The notes under the pieces are model-generated. The model did no database searches, was not told the origin of the DNA, and was given only the letters and a program-made list of their open reading frames with translations. Positions 1 through 13,875 of a stretch of 64,000 bases of DNA are shown piece by piece. This DNA comes from CAUZSH01 sp963582935 (GTDB taxonomy: Bacteria; Pseudomonadota; Gammaproteobacteria; Francisellales; Francisellaceae), in the NCBI GenBank assembly GCA_963582935.1, contig CAUZSH010000001.1:1-64000 (forward strand). Direction: 5' to 3'. The position numbers and the translations under genes were made by a program. How positions within the stretch are numbered: position 1 is the stretch's first letter; each line of letters starts with the position of its first letter.

Positions 1-107
1 TCAGCGACATCTCGATAACTATCGTTAAATCGATGGTAGCTCCAAATACAGTGGCTAATAATGTCAGCTGGGTAACGATGGCGTTTAGGTTTGACAGATA
101 GACTCAT
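1..107 (-). mobile_element. IS6-family-like transposase, N-terminal part, cut by window edge
   Basis: Reading leftward from an ATG at 107 gives about 35 codons without a stop to the window edge. The peptide starts MSLSVKPKRHRYPADIIS and continues with HCIWSYHRFNDSYRDVA. This resembles the N-terminus of IS6/IS240-type DDE transposases, where an R-Y-P block is followed by a Y-R-F/S-x-R-D-V block. The catalytic DDE residues would lie outside the window. Whether the element is intact cannot be judged. The family call rests on this short block only. Confidence 0.6.
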
Positions 108-167
108 TTTTATGACTGTAAATCATTGCAGTATATCAGATACGTGAAAGGCTATAGTTAACTTGAC

Positions 168-198
168 GGTGCCGTTAAAATGTGGCTTTAGGGGCACC
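168..198. repeat. Short inverted repeat between IS and MFS gene
   Basis: GGTGCC at 168-173 is mirrored by GGCACC at 193-198 across a 19-base spacer. It lies between the transposase start and the MFS stop codon. It could be part of the IS end or a weak hairpin after the MFS gene. There is no T-run, so it is not a convincing intrinsic terminator. Confidence 0.25.
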
Positions 199-220
199 TA
201 ATGAATTATTGGATAGTCTC

Positions 221-1468
221 TTAACTGGTTGGATCCGCCACGCTGGGTTTAACTTTTATTAGCATCAATACCAAAGCGCTTAAAACCAAGAAGATTACAG
301 CAAAAACCAATGGAATTGAAACACCAACCGCGGCAACCATACCAATAAATAGAGCGCTCACACCATAGCCTAGTGCGTTAATTGAGCTGGTAACGCCCAT
401 AATCCAACCTTGTTCGTCTGGGCCGACCTGGTTTGAAAAAATAGAGACGCAACCTGCGTAAGCAATAGGCATGCTGGTACCGCAAATAAATACCATTAGA
501 AAAATGATATAGAGGCTGTGGCTAAGCAATAGAACTAAAATACTGGCACTTGTAATTAACAGAGCAATCAACGTCAATCTTTTTAATGTTACCCATTTTG
601 AAAGCAGACCAGCTAAGACACCAAAGCCCAAACTAAAGCCTACGCCCATTACTGTCAATAAAAGTGAGTTGTCCAAGATATTAAAATGATAGATATGGCT
701 CATATAAAGGGTGATAAAACTAAAATAACTACCCCAGCCCAAGATTGCTGCAAAAAAGGCCAATGACAAGAAACGCATCTGTTTGTGTTGAAAAGCGGAA
801 ATAAAAACATGGACCGCTTGATGCCAGCGAATACTGATCTTACCAGTGCGATAGCAAGTTTCTTTAAAAGAAAACTTTAATAACAAGGCATTGAATAAAG
901 AAAGCACTGAGGCAAAATAAAGCGGAGTTGATAATGAAAACCCATGATAAATATTAGGATCCGAAAGCACCCCACCGATAATTGGCCCGCAAATAAAACC
1001 GAGGGAGCACGACAATAAGACCAAGCCAATATTACGCGTTTTATGCTCTGGCAAGCTAATATCAACAATCGCAGCCTGAGCAATCGGCTGGCTACCAGAA
1101 CTAAAACCTGCAATCGCACGACCAATTAATAACAAAGCCAAGCTTTGATTAAGCACACCAACGCCTGAAATTAGATAGCCCAAAAATGCGCCAAACAAGC
1201 ATAACATCAACGCCTTTTTACGACCAATTTTATCGGATAAATCTCCCAATATTGCCGCGCCAAAAAACCAACACAACATAAAGATGCTAATGGTAAATCC
1301 ATAAATAAAATCACGCATGGCAGGACTAGTACTAACTGGCAAAAAATGCGAGGCCGGGTCAACAATAATTCCATTTAAAATCGAAAGTAATAATGCGAAT
1401 CCCATTCCATCAATAAATAAAACTAAAAATAGAGGCGAGATAGAAAGCAATGATTTTTGTTGTGACAT
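221..1468 (-). CDS. Major facilitator superfamily (TetA/DHA1-like) efflux transporter
   Basis: The product is an inner-membrane secondary transporter of about 415 residues with twelve predicted hydrophobic segments. Between segments 2 and 3 it has the MFS motif-A loop GDLSDKIGRKK (about residues 75-85). A glycine/serine-rich GRAIAGFSSGSQPIAQA stretch follows in segments 4-5, typical of the drug:H+ antiporter group. The start at 1468 (MSQQKSLL) is preferred over an ATG eight codons upstream, because an AGGAG ribosome-binding site sits about 8 bases before it. The gene is flanked by an IS6-like transposase and an IS3-like remnant, which hints at past acquisition. The substrate cannot be read from sequence. 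Confidence 0.85.
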   Translation of the reverse strand: MSQQKSLLSISPLFLVLFIDGMGFALLLSILNGIIVDPASHFLPVSTSPAMRDFIYGFTISIFMLCWFFGAAILGDLSDKIGRKKALMLCLFGAFLGYLISGVGVLNQSLALLLIGRAIAGFSSGSQPIAQAAIVDISLPEHKTRNIGLVLLSCSLGFICGPIIGGVLSDPNIYHGFSLSTPLYFASVLSLFNALLLKFSFKETCYRTGKISIRWHQAVHVFISAFQHKQMRFLSLAFFAAILGWGSYFSFITLYMSHIYHFNILDNSLLLTVMGVGFSLGFGVLAGLLSKWVTLKRLTLIALLITSASILVLLLSHSLYIIFLMVFICGTSMPIAYAGCVSIFSNQVGPDEQGWIMGVTSSINALGYGVSALFIGMVAAVGVSIPLVFAVIFLVLSALVLMLIKVKPSVADPTS

Positions 1469-1556
1469 AAATATTACTCCTTTTCTAAGCATGCATTATG
1501 CTGGATCCAACTAGTAAACGTAACTTTTACACTTCTATACGGTCGAAGACAGAGCA

Positions 1557-1575
1557 CCACGGACCAGGTCCGTGG
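1557..1575. repeat. Perfect 8-bp-arm palindrome beside IS remnant
   Basis: CCACGGAC, a 3-base centre, then GTCCGTGG form a perfect inverted repeat. It lies 5 bases beyond the stop codon of the OrfB-like fragment at 1580. Its position suggests that it belongs to the tail of the insertion element, as a hairpin or terminator-like end, but it has no U-tract. Confidence 0.5.
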
Positions 1576-1579
1576 GAAT

Positions 1580-1776
1580 CTATTTCGTTGTCAAAATTTC
1601 AACAGGACTTTTGTAATCTAAGCATTTTCTAGAAATATCTTTTTCCAATTTTGTATATTTTTTGGAGTTACATTATTTTCTGATGCAACCTCAGCTAAAG
1701 TTTTTTCATTTCTTAAAACTTAAATAACAATCTTTGTTTTGAATTCTCCTGAGTATGTTGTTCGCTTAGTGCTCAT
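1580..1776 (-). pseudogene. Degenerate IS3-like transposase: OrfA start fused to OrfB tail
   Basis: An ATG at 1776, preceded by AGGAGAAATAA, begins MSTKRTTYSGEFKTKIVI. This is followed by an in-frame TAA at 1720-1722. Beyond the stop the frame continues VLRNEKTLAEVASENN and VTPKNIQNWKKIFLENA, which is the helix-turn-helix N-terminus of an IS3-family OrfA. That frame stops at 1618-1620. In another frame, LDYKSPVEILTTK followed by TAG (1621-1580) looks like the C-terminal tail of a transposase OrfB. The element has therefore lost its catalytic core by an internal deletion and also carries a nonsense codon. IS3 is favoured over IS30 because of the OrfA part. Confidence 0.7.
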
Positions 1777-1884
1777 TTATTTCTCCTAAATTTCATCACT
1801 ATTTTAAACACTTTATCGGAACTTGTATTCAGAAAATCTTGTTAGTATTTCATGGAGTATTATAACCCTCCTTGTTAGCTACAG

Positions 1885-3333
1885 TTATCCCGGCACAAAC
1901 AATCCAACGAATTCATTCACTGGCATCTTCTCCAATATGGCCTGGTCATCACAAACTGCAATAATTTTATCTGATTGCATATCCGTAAACTGCCCACAAA
2001 GATGACGGGAGAATTTACGCTCCAGCACTGGAATACCCTCTTTACGACGCTTATGATGTCCAATGGGATATTCAACTTCTACTTTCTCCGTACTAGTGTC
2101 ATCTTTAAAGAATACCTGAATTGCATTCGCAATCGAACGCTTAGAGGGATCATGATAATCAACACTATACTGTTTTTTTTCATTGACTTGCATCTTCTCA
2201 CGCAAAAGGTCTATTCGGGCATCTGACGCCACACCATCTTCGTAATGCTCCGCACTCAAATCCCCAAAAATAAGTCCAATCGCCACCATATATTGCAAGC
2301 AATGATCACGGTCTGCAGGGTTCTGTAGTGCGCCTGTTTTGCTAATAATTCGAATAGCTGACTCATGCGTGGTGAGTTCTATTCTTTCGATTTCATCTAA
2401 TCGACCCACTACCTTATCATGCAATATCACCGCACATTCTACGGCTGTTTGCGCATGAAATTCTGCTGGGAATGAAATTTTGAATAAAATATTTTCCATG
2501 ACATATGATTCATAGGGACGCTGGAATCTAAATGGTTTACCTTTAAATAGAACATCATAAAATCCCCAACCCTTAGCCGTAAGCACGCCAGGATAGCCCA
2601 TTTCTCCTTTCAGAGTGATCATAGATAAACGCACTGCACGTGCACAGGCATCGCCCGCCGCCCATGATTTACGAGAGCCTGTATTTGGCGAGTGACGATA
2701 GGTTCTTAAACTCTGTCCATCCACCCATGCCTGAGATAAGGCGTCTAAAATATTTTGTTTCGAGCCACCCAACATATACGTAATCACTGCCGTTGAAGCA
2801 ACTTTAACCAAAACCACATGATCCAGTCCCACACGGTTAAAGCTATTTTCTAAAGCCAAAACGCCTTGAATTTCATGCGCCTTAATCATTGCAATCAAAA
2901 CTTCATGCATCGTCAAAGGAGGTTTTCCCTCTGAAATTTGGACACGAGACAAATAATCTGCCACGGCCAAAATAGCACCAAGGTTATCCGAAGGATGCCC
3001 CCACTCCGCCGCCAACCAAGTATCATTAAAATCAAGCCAACGAATCAAAGTACCTATATTAAAAGCCGCTTCGATAGGGTCTAAAACATAAGACGTACCT
3101 ACTACTCTTGCCCCATTCGGCACAGAGGTTCCCGTCACGACTGGCCCAAGGTGTTTTGTACACTCAGGAAATTGGAGTGCCAACAGCGCACAGCCTAAGC
3201 TGTCTATTAAACAGAGCCTCGCGGTGGAAAAAGCCTGCTCAGAAGTTATTTCATAATCACATACATAATCTGCGATGTCTTTGAGCACCTGATCATAATC
3301 AGCACGAGTATTATCTTCTGCTATATTTGACAT
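1885..3333 (-). CDS. prpD: 2-methylcitrate dehydratase PrpD
   Basis: PrpD dehydrates 2-methylcitrate to 2-methyl-cis-aconitate in the cytosolic methylcitrate cycle, which oxidises propionyl-CoA to pyruvate. At 482 residues it is the usual length of the MmgE/PrpD family. Family-typical blocks are [17 protein letters not shown] near residue 50, [19 protein letters not shown] near residue 105, and [15 protein letters not shown] near residue 220. Its ATG lies 40 bases after the prpC stop and has an AGAAGGG ribosome-binding site, so it is the last gene of a prpB-prpC-prpD operon. No acnD/prpF pair is present here, which agrees with the PrpD-type dehydratase route. Confidence 0.95.
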   Translation of the reverse strand: MSNIAEDNTRADYDQVLKDIADYVCDYEITSEQAFSTARLCLIDSLGCALLALQFPECTKHLGPVVTGTSVPNGARVVGTSYVLDPIEAAFNIGTLIRWLDFNDTWLAAEWGHPSDNLGAILAVADYLSRVQISEGKPPLTMHEVLIAMIKAHEIQGVLALENSFNRVGLDHVVLVKVASTAVITYMLGGSKQNILDALSQAWVDGQSLRTYRHSPNTGSRKSWAAGDACARAVRLSMITLKGEMGYPGVLTAKGWGFYDVLFKGKPFRFQRPYESYVMENILFKISFPAEFHAQTAVECAVILHDKVVGRLDEIERIELTTHESAIRIISKTGALQNPADRDHCLQYMVAIGLIFGDLSAEHYEDGVASDARIDLLREKMQVNEKKQYSVDYHDPSKRSIANAIQVFFKDDTSTEKVEVEYPIGHHKRRKEGIPVLERKFSRHLCGQFTDMQSDKIIAVCDDQAILEKMPVNEFVGLFVPG

Positions 3334-3373
3334 AAGTATCCCTTCTCTCTTTTTAATTGCAGGTTATTTCAGG

Positions 3374-4498
3374 CTACCTATTTGTAATTGAAACAAAAGC
3401 TTTTGGCTCAGGTCCAATATAGTCCGCGCCCGGTCTGATTAGACGATTATCTCCTCGTTGCTCCATAATGTGCGCAGCCCAACCAGTAACGCGAGACATC
3501 ACAAATATGGGGGTAAATAATGACGTCGGAATACCACAAAAATGATAGGCACTTGCACTGAAAAAATCCAAATTCGGGAACATGTTTTTCTCATCTCTCA
3601 TTAACTTCTCAATGGCTTCAGAAACAGAATATAAAACGGTATCTCCCACATGCTCTGATAATTTTTTCGCACAGCTTTTAATGACATCTGATCTTGGATC
3701 ACGAATTTTATACACTCGATGCCCAAATCCCATGATTTTTGCTTTATTTTTCAGTAGATTTGAAACACCTTCATAAGCGCTTTTTGGTGAGTCAAACTGC
3801 TGAATAAGCTCCATGGCAGCTTCATTCGCCCCACCATGCAATGGTCCTCGTAAAGTACCAATAGCTGAAACAATAGCAGAATAAAAATCTGAAAGCGTGG
3901 CAGTCGTCACACGTGCTGCAAAAGTGGAGGCGTTAAACTCGTGCTCGGCATAAAGGATTAATGAAATATCTACCGTTTTAACTGCCAAAGCATCTGGTGT
4001 TTTCCCGCCTAACAAATGCAAAAAATAGCTTGCCGTGGAAATATCACCTAAGTTCGTATCAATCCTTTTACCATGATGGGCATATTGATACCAATAAGTA
4101 AGCATTCCAGGCAATAAAGCGATCAATCTGTCTGCAATATCCAAACCATTATAGCTCTCTGTTTCAGGCTCAATATTTCCTAAAAAGGATACCCCGGTAC
4201 GTAAAACATCCATCGGATGTGTGTCTTTAGGAATTTCCTCCAAGATAAGCGCAAGCTTTTGAGGTATTTCGCGCATGGAAATTAATTTACTTTGATACTC
4301 AGCAAGTTCTAATTGGTTTGGCAGTCGCCCATATAGCAATAAAAAAGCAACTTCCTCAAAAGAGGCATGTTCTGCTAAATCTTCCACGGAGTATCCTCGG
4401 TAGTTAAGACTATTGCCTTCTTTTCCAACGGTACATATTGCGGTTTGACCTGCGGTAATACCTGCCAATCCTGATTGAGACTCTTTCACCTTACTCAT
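3374..4498 (-). CDS. prpC: 2-methylcitrate synthase PrpC
   Basis: PrpC condenses propionyl-CoA with oxaloacetate to 2-methylcitrate. The 374-residue protein has the citrate-synthase fold. The catalytic residues appear as [11 protein letters not shown] (His, about residue 221), [14 protein letters not shown] (His, about residue 258) and [17 protein letters not shown] (Asp, about residue 310). The short length and position between prpB and prpD support methylcitrate synthase rather than the GltA citrate synthase. Its ATG overlaps the prpB stop by a few bases, so translation is probably coupled. Confidence 0.95.
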   Translation of the reverse strand: MSKVKESQSGLAGITAGQTAICTVGKEGNSLNYRGYSVEDLAEHASFEEVAFLLLYGRLPNQLELAEYQSKLISMREIPQKLALILEEIPKDTHPMDVLRTGVSFLGNIEPETESYNGLDIADRLIALLPGMLTYWYQYAHHGKRIDTNLGDISTASYFLHLLGGKTPDALAVKTVDISLILYAEHEFNASTFAARVTTATLSDFYSAIVSAIGTLRGPLHGGANEAAMELIQQFDSPKSAYEGVSNLLKNKAKIMGFGHRVYKIRDPRSDVIKSCAKKLSEHVGDTVLYSVSEAIEKLMRDEKNMFPNLDFFSASAYHFCGIPTSLFTPIFVMSRVTGWAAHIMEQRGDNRLIRPGADYIGPEPKAFVSITNR

Positions 4499-5373
4499 GC
4501 TTTTCCCTCACTTTTTTGTATCGAATCTAATTTATCTTCATACTCATGATAATGCAGATGATCGTATAACTGTTCTCTCGTCTGCATAGTATCCAGCACA
4601 GATGCTTGTGTGCCGTACTCTTTAATTGCCGTGTAAACATTCAAAGTTGCTTGATTCATCGCTCTGAAGGCGCTCAAGGGGTATAACGTCATCGCTACAC
4701 CTACCGCTGCTAATTCTGTCACTCTATAATAGGGCGTTTTGCCAAATTCAGTTAAATTCGCAAGCGCTGGTACTTTCACGGAAGAAATAAAATGTTGATA
4801 TTGTTCAATATCTTGCAAAGCCTCAGCAAAAATCATATCTGCGCCCGCCTCAACATAAGCACAAGAACGCTCAATAGAAGCCTCAAGTCCTTCCACCGCT
4901 AATGCATCCGTACGTGCCATAATCACAAAGTTTGGATCTTTTCTTGCATCCACCGCAGCGTTAATACGCTCACACATTTCGGCCTTACTTACTAAGGCTT
5001 TCCCTGGTCGATGTCCACATCGTTTTGCCAATACTTGATCTTCAATATGAACAGCTGCCACACCCGCACGTTCCATTTCTTTAATGGTTCTCGCAATATT
5101 AAAAGCACTCCCCCAACCCACATCAATATCTACTAATAAAGGAATATCAACTGCTGCCGTAATGCGTCTAGCATCTTCCAATACATCTGCCAAGTTTGTC
5201 ATGCCCAAATCAGGTAAACCCAAGGAAGCATTCGCGACACCTGCCCCTGATAAATAAATAGCCTTAAAACCGCTATCTCTTGCTAACATTGCAGAGTAAG
5301 CATTAATTGCGCCCACGATTTGCAAAGGTTTTTCTTGCTCAATTGCCTTTCTAAATTTTAACCCCTGAGACAT
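4495..5373 (-). CDS. prpB: 2-methylisocitrate lyase PrpB
   Basis: PrpB cleaves 2-methylisocitrate to pyruvate and succinate, the last step of the methylcitrate cycle. The 292-residue protein belongs to the ICL/PEP mutase superfamily. It shows the metal-binding [10 protein letters not shown] block (about residues 80-89) and the active-site loop KRCGH with the catalytic cysteine (about residues 117-121). It is the first gene of the prpB-C-D operon. No PrpR-type regulator gene lies in the neighbourhood. Confidence 0.95.
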   Translation of the reverse strand: MSQGLKFRKAIEQEKPLQIVGAINAYSAMLARDSGFKAIYLSGAGVANASLGLPDLGMTNLADVLEDARRITAAVDIPLLVDIDVGWGSAFNIARTIKEMERAGVAAVHIEDQVLAKRCGHRPGKALVSKAEMCERINAAVDARKDPNFVIMARTDALAVEGLEASIERSCAYVEAGADMIFAEALQDIEQYQHFISSVKVPALANLTEFGKTPYYRVTELAAVGVAMTLYPLSAFRAMNQATLNVYTAIKEYGTQASVLDTMQTREQLYDHLHYHEYEDKLDSIQKSEGKA

Positions 5374-5390
5374 ACCATTTATCCGAAAAT

Positions 5391-5418
5391 ATCATAGTGG
5401 AATTAACGTTACCTGAAA
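5391..5418 (-). promoter_or_regulatory. Candidate sigma-70 promoter for prpBCD
   Basis: On the minus strand TTTCAG (5418-5413) and TATGAT (5396-5391) are separated by 16 bases, within the short gap before prpB. The match is moderate and by eye only. Confidence 0.35.
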
Positions 5419-5437
5419 TATTTTAGAATTAAAAGCA

Positions 5438-6618
5438 CTACTTGCTTTTGCCTAAACCAACTGATTTCCAGTACTTAAAATAAATTCTCAACAAATCAAT
5501 ATAGGGCTTAGGTGGATAAATTCCCAAATTTTTCAACGCATCTTGTGTATCCTTAACTTCAATGGTCACAAAAGGCATTTCATGCCCACCGCTATGAAAC
5601 TCTTTCAGCGGATAAAGGACATTATCTTCCGTAATTTGCGCAAGCTTCTCATTCCATTCAGTCACAGGAATAACTCTCAAAAAAGTTTTAATCTCAGCAA
5701 TGATTCTAAAGAAATCACCGTAGCTTAGCTGTATTGGATTTACAATATTCCAACCATTTGGATGTTTGTAGCCTTTCGACATTAAACCGACCACACATTC
5801 TGCCACATAATCTACCGGTGTCATATCATGATTATCTGTAGCATTTGGCGCTACACCCATTTGCAAGCAACCAAAAATAAACAAGGTCATATTATTCTTT
5901 TCATAATTTGCCGTACTATCTCAGAATGGCCGGTAATTTGCCCTAAGCGAAATATATCTACTGGCACACCTTTGCTTGCTGCCTTCCACAATAACCATTC
6001 ACCAGCCCATTTTGATAAGCAATAACCCGATAATAAATAGCTGCATGGGGGGCTTACAGTGGATATTCCTTCAGGCGCCACATCAGAGTAATCCGTAAAG
6101 GTCGTGTACTTACTTGAGATAAATGCAATTCTCTTTAACTTTTGCGTGGAAGCCAACTCAATAATGGTTTTAACACTCCCAATATTCGTCGGTGATAATC
6201 TTTCATAAGTCTGCAAATGATGCACATAAGCACCATTATGAAGAATCATATCAATCTCTTTAGATAGATTTTCCCAACATTCAGGATCAAGATCAAACTT
6301 AGGCTTCGCAATATCACCCAAAATCACTTTGATCCGATCACTTTGAAGGTACTGATCGAAATGATAGCGTTTAAAGGCTGTTTGTAATTTCGCCTCAGCC
6401 TCCGCTAATGTAGCACATCGGATCATAGCATAGACAGTGGCGGATGTTTTAGCTAGAAATTCATCAACAAGATGCACACCAACAAAGCCATTCGCACCTG
6501 TAATCAAAACATTTTTATAGGGGTTACAATATGGTTTTAAGCTTGAAATATTTAGATTCGGAGAATAATTGACGATATCTTTTAATGCACATTCAATCTG
6601 AGTTAATGACACACTCAC
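5438..6618 (-). pseudogene. Stand-alone thioester reductase-domain protein, frameshifted
   Basis: Two abutting frames together encode about 390 residues resembling the NAD(P)-dependent thioester reductase (TR) domain that releases products from NRPS or carboxylic acid reductases. The first frame (6618-5887) has the Rossmann motif LITGANGFVGVHLV and the YCLSKWAGEW block with catalytic Tyr and Lys, and reaches FRLGQITGHSE. The second frame (from about 5925 to 5438) resumes the family pattern with GCLQMGVAP and DMTPVDYVAECVVGL. The break coincides with a GAGA at 5919-5922. Removing two bases would restore the frame as ...GHSDSTANYEKNN... The likely start is GTG at 6618, or GTG at 6612, which has better spacing from GAGG. 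No adenylation or carrier domain is adjacent. It is either inactive or a base-calling error. Confidence 0.75.
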
Positions 6619-6635
6619 CTCAACAAAAAATGACG

Positions 6636-6665
6636 ATAATATGAGTATAAGAATTACAGGGTCAA
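6636..6665 (-). promoter_or_regulatory. Candidate sigma-70 promoter for the thioester reductase gene
   Basis: Minus-strand TTGACC (6665-6660) and TATTAT (6641-6636) are spaced by 18 bases, each matching 5 of 6 consensus positions. They lie about 20 bases before the GTG start. Confidence 0.5.
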
Positions 6666-6687
6666 AAGTCTAATTATACGCCGTCAT

Positions 6688-7200
6688 TTAATCCTCAGCT
6701 TCCGCCAACAGTTTCTTATATTTTTTTTCAATCATCCTACGCTTTAACGGAGATAGGTGATCAAAATAAGTGATGCCATTTAAGTGATCTAATTCATGCT
6801 GAATGCAACGACCTAAATAGCCATCAGATTCTATTTCAAAAATCTCACCGCGCTCATCTAAAGCCTTCATTCTCACCCATTCTGCACGTTTGACTTTCGC
6901 AAAAACACCCGGAAAAGAAAGACAACCCTCTTCATCCAAAAGCTCACCCTTGGTTTCGATAATTTCAGGATTAATCACGACAACTCGTTGATCTTTTTTT
7001 TCAGAGCCATCCATAATAAATATGCGTTTTTTCACACCCACTTGAGTCGCTGCCAGCCCACCACCACGCCCATCGTACATAGTTTCAAACATGTCATTAA
7101 TAAATGACCTTAGTTGATCATTAATATCACTGAGTTGAACTGGATCTGCTACCTTTGTTAGGAACGGATCGGGGTATTTTAATATTGTTAATAATGCCAT
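6688..7200 (-). CDS. def: Peptide deformylase
   Basis: This cytosolic metalloenzyme removes the N-formyl group from nascent proteins. All three signatures of active deformylases are present in the 170 residues: GGGLAATQVG (46-55), EGCLSFPG (91-98, with the metal-ligand Cys) and QHELDHLNG (134-142, with the two metal-ligand His and the catalytic Glu). The usual partner fmt is not adjacent; a transporter diverges upstream. Confidence 0.96.
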   Translation of the reverse strand: MALLTILKYPDPFLTKVADPVQLSDINDQLRSFINDMFETMYDGRGGGLAATQVGVKKRIFIMDGSEKKDQRVVVINPEIIETKGELLDEEGCLSFPGVFAKVKRAEWVRMKALDERGEIFEIESDGYLGRCIQHELDHLNGITYFDHLSPLKRRMIEKKYKKLLAEAED

Positions 7201-7313
7201 TAATATATCTCTAGTGCTTCTATTTAAATGTATGTATTTTTCAAGCTATATTTCTATTTTACGTCATTTTTCATAAAATCTCATCGGCTTTAGTAGAATT
7301 TAATAAAATGCTT

Positions 7314-7342
7314 TTGACATTCCTTCTTCATCCTCGTCTAAT
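7314..7342 (+). promoter_or_regulatory. Candidate sigma-70 promoter for NSS transporter
   Basis: TTGACA (7314-7319), a 17-base spacer and TCTAAT (7337-7342) lie about 30 bases upstream of the ATG at 7374. The -35 is perfect and the -10 matches 5 of 6. Confidence 0.65.
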
Positions 7343-7373
7343 GAAGGACTCGTAAATACATAAAGTTTGCCGT

Positions 7374-8732
7374 ATGTTACAAAAAAATCGCGGACAATGG
7401 AGCGGACAGCTCGGGTTTGTGTTAGCCGCATCCGGCGCCGCTATTGGGCTTGGAAATATTTGGAAGTTCCCCTACATGGCTGGCGCCAATGGCGGAGGTG
7501 CCTTTGTACTGGTTTATCTAATATGTGTACTACTCATTGGCTTACCTCTACTTGCTGGGGAAATCATGGTAGGAAAACGCGCACGTAAAAACCCTGTTGA
7601 TGCCATTATTCACTGCGCCCAAGAGTCTGGAAAAAACAAAAGTTGGGCTGCCTTTGGCTGGTGGGGTATTGCAGGACTTTTCCTAACACTGTCCTTCTAT
7701 TCTGTTGTCGCTGGTTGGTCCATTTACTATTTCTTTTTTACCATCTCAGGACATTTTAACCATGCAGACGCTACCCAAGTTATTGAAAGCTGGAATAGCT
7801 TCATCGGCGCACCTGGAAAATTAATCCTATTTAATGCCATCTTTATGTTTATGACCCTATGGGTTGTTGCCAAAGGCGTTCAAAAAGGCTTAGAGCGTGG
7901 TAGTCGAATCATGATGCCTTTACTTTTTCTCACACTTATAGCACTTGTATTTTACTCTGCAATTGCGGCTGATTTTTCCAAAGGATTTCATTTCCTTTTT
8001 GATTTTGATTTCCATAAAATCACAGGTAGCGTGGTAATTAATGCCATGGGTCATGCCTTCTTCACTCTAGCACTCGGGGTTGGTGCAATGTCTATCTATG
8101 GCTCATATATGCCTCAAAAAATCAGCATCGCAAAAGCCATTTCTATCGCCGTATTCTTAGATGTTCTCGTGGCACTTTTGGCGGGTCTGGCTATCTTTCC
8201 CCTTATTTTTACCTACAACCTCCATACCAATGGTGGACCAGGTATGATGTTTATTAGCCTCCCTATGGCATTTGCGCAAATGCCATTTGGTCAATTATTT
8301 GGTTCCTTATTTTTTCTATTATTATTTTTTGCCGCATGGACATCTTCCATCAACATGGCAGAACCTATTATCAGCACCTTAATTGAAAAAACGAAGCTTA
8401 CACGAAGTAGAGCATGTTGGATCACCGGAGTGGTCACTTGGTCACTTGGCTTGTTTTCTGTGTTTTCATTCAATATTTGGTCACAGCCCATTCATATTCC
8501 TGGGTTAGGAGGCTTCACGCCCTTTGGCCTTATTACCGATACCGTAACAAACGTTATTTTGCCTATTGGCGGTTTATTTTATGCCATATTCACAGGTTGG
8601 GTCATGAAGAAAAAATATACTCGAGAAACTCTAAACTTCAAGTCTACGAAACTGTATATTATCTGGCGATTTTTAACACGATATGTCGCACCAATTGGCG
8701 TGCTCGTTGTTTTTATTGCGGCCCTTCTCTAA
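7374..8732 (+). CDS. Neurotransmitter:sodium symporter (NSS/SNF) family transporter
   Basis: This inner-membrane, sodium-coupled amino-acid-type transporter has 452 residues with eleven to twelve hydrophobic segments. The first helix has the hallmark sodium/substrate-binding sequence GAAIGLGNIWKFPYMAG (about residues 22-38), as in LeuT-like proteins, followed by NGGGAFVLVYL. The ribosome-binding site is weak, but the ATG fits the family start (MLQKNRGQWSGQLGF). A second member lies at 55594. The substrate cannot be predicted safely. Confidence 0.9.
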   Translation: MLQKNRGQWSGQLGFVLAASGAAIGLGNIWKFPYMAGANGGGAFVLVYLICVLLIGLPLLAGEIMVGKRARKNPVDAIIHCAQESGKNKSWAAFGWWGIAGLFLTLSFYSVVAGWSIYYFFFTISGHFNHADATQVIESWNSFIGAPGKLILFNAIFMFMTLWVVAKGVQKGLERGSRIMMPLLFLTLIALVFYSAIAADFSKGFHFLFDFDFHKITGSVVINAMGHAFFTLALGVGAMSIYGSYMPQKISIAKAISIAVFLDVLVALLAGLAIFPLIFTYNLHTNGGPGMMFISLPMAFAQMPFGQLFGSLFFLLLFFAAWTSSINMAEPIISTLIEKTKLTRSRACWITGVVTWSLGLFSVFSFNIWSQPIHIPGLGGFTPFGLITDTVTNVILPIGGLFYAIFTGWVMKKKYTRETLNFKSTKLYIIWRFLTRYVAPIGVLVVFIAALL

Positions 8733-8767
8733 TTAAAATTGACCAATATTCTTGCTAAGTGCAGGCG

Positions 8768-10982
<2,215 letters not shown>

Positions 10983-11096
10983 TTATCGCTCAATATAATA
11001 TCAAAGAGAATTTTGTACACAGGGTAATGGATATCAGCTCAATTCACAATCAAAACAATTATACTGATGCCTTAAAACACTTTATTCAATGCAAAA

Positions 11097-11126
11097 AAAA
11101 GCCCCAATAAAAATATCAGGGCTTTT
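11097..11126 (-). terminator. Intrinsic terminator of the atp operon
   Basis: Minus strand: AAAAGCCCTGATA, a TTTT loop, then TATTGGGGCTTTT. This forms a 13-bp stem (two G-T pairs) followed by more T residues (complement of 11093-11096). It lies about 35 bases after the atpC stop. Confidence 0.9.
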
Positions 11127-11159
11127 GAAATATTTGACTCGCTCTGCGAACTGATATGG

Positions 11160-11591
11160 CTACTTAATGGAAGCACCTTTCAGCAACGCAAGAACTTTCA
11201 AGCGAGCTTCCGCTTCAGCAAGCATCAATTGCGCTTCATTAATGCTAATTTTATCCAAACTAGCATCTTTTAATAAAGCTTCCGCTTTTTGTTTCGCCTC
11301 TTGTGCCGCTGACTCGTTCACATCCATAGGACGCTCAACCACATCTGCCAGTACAATAATTTGATCTGGTTGCACTTCCAGAATGCCTCCGGCAACAAAA
11401 AGTATGTCCTCTTTGTCATCTTCCAACACCATTCTTAATGGACCAGGTGCGATAGATGTCAACAACTGAGTATGTCCGGCTGATATTCCGAGTTCACCTT
11501 CAGCACCACGAAGCACCACTAATTTAGCAGAGCCCTCATAGATTGCGCCTTCGGGGCTGATGACATAAATTTTAATAAGCTTTTCAGCCAT
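11160..11591 (-). CDS. atpC: F1Fo ATP synthase subunit epsilon
   Basis: The 143-residue epsilon subunit couples the rotor to F1 and can inhibit ATP hydrolysis. An N-terminal beta-sandwich (YVISPEGAIYEGSAKLVVLRG and GELGISAGHTQLLTSIAPG) is followed by a two-helix C-terminal domain. It is the last gene of atpIBEFHAGDC, 15 bases after atpD. Confidence 0.96.
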   Translation of the reverse strand: MAEKLIKIYVISPEGAIYEGSAKLVVLRGAEGELGISAGHTQLLTSIAPGPLRMVLEDDKEDILFVAGGILEVQPDQIIVLADVVERPMDVNESAAQEAKQKAEALLKDASLDKISINEAQLMLAEAEARLKVLALLKGASIK

Positions 11592-11606
11592 GACAAACCC
11601 CTATAT

Positions 11607-13866
<2,260 letters not shown>

Positions 13867-13875
13867 ATCAAAATC

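Noticed and set aside
168..198. Intrinsic terminator after the MFS gene
   Set aside because: The stem is 6 bp with a 19-base loop and no T-run; listed only as an inverted repeat.
3582..3776. Short plus-strand ORF opposite prpC
   Set aside because: Antisense to a strongly conserved gene, with no independent support.
8414..8758. 114-residue ORF on plus strand overlapping the NSS transporter
   Set aside because: Out-of-frame shadow of a clear transporter gene, with no ribosome-binding site or family resemblance.
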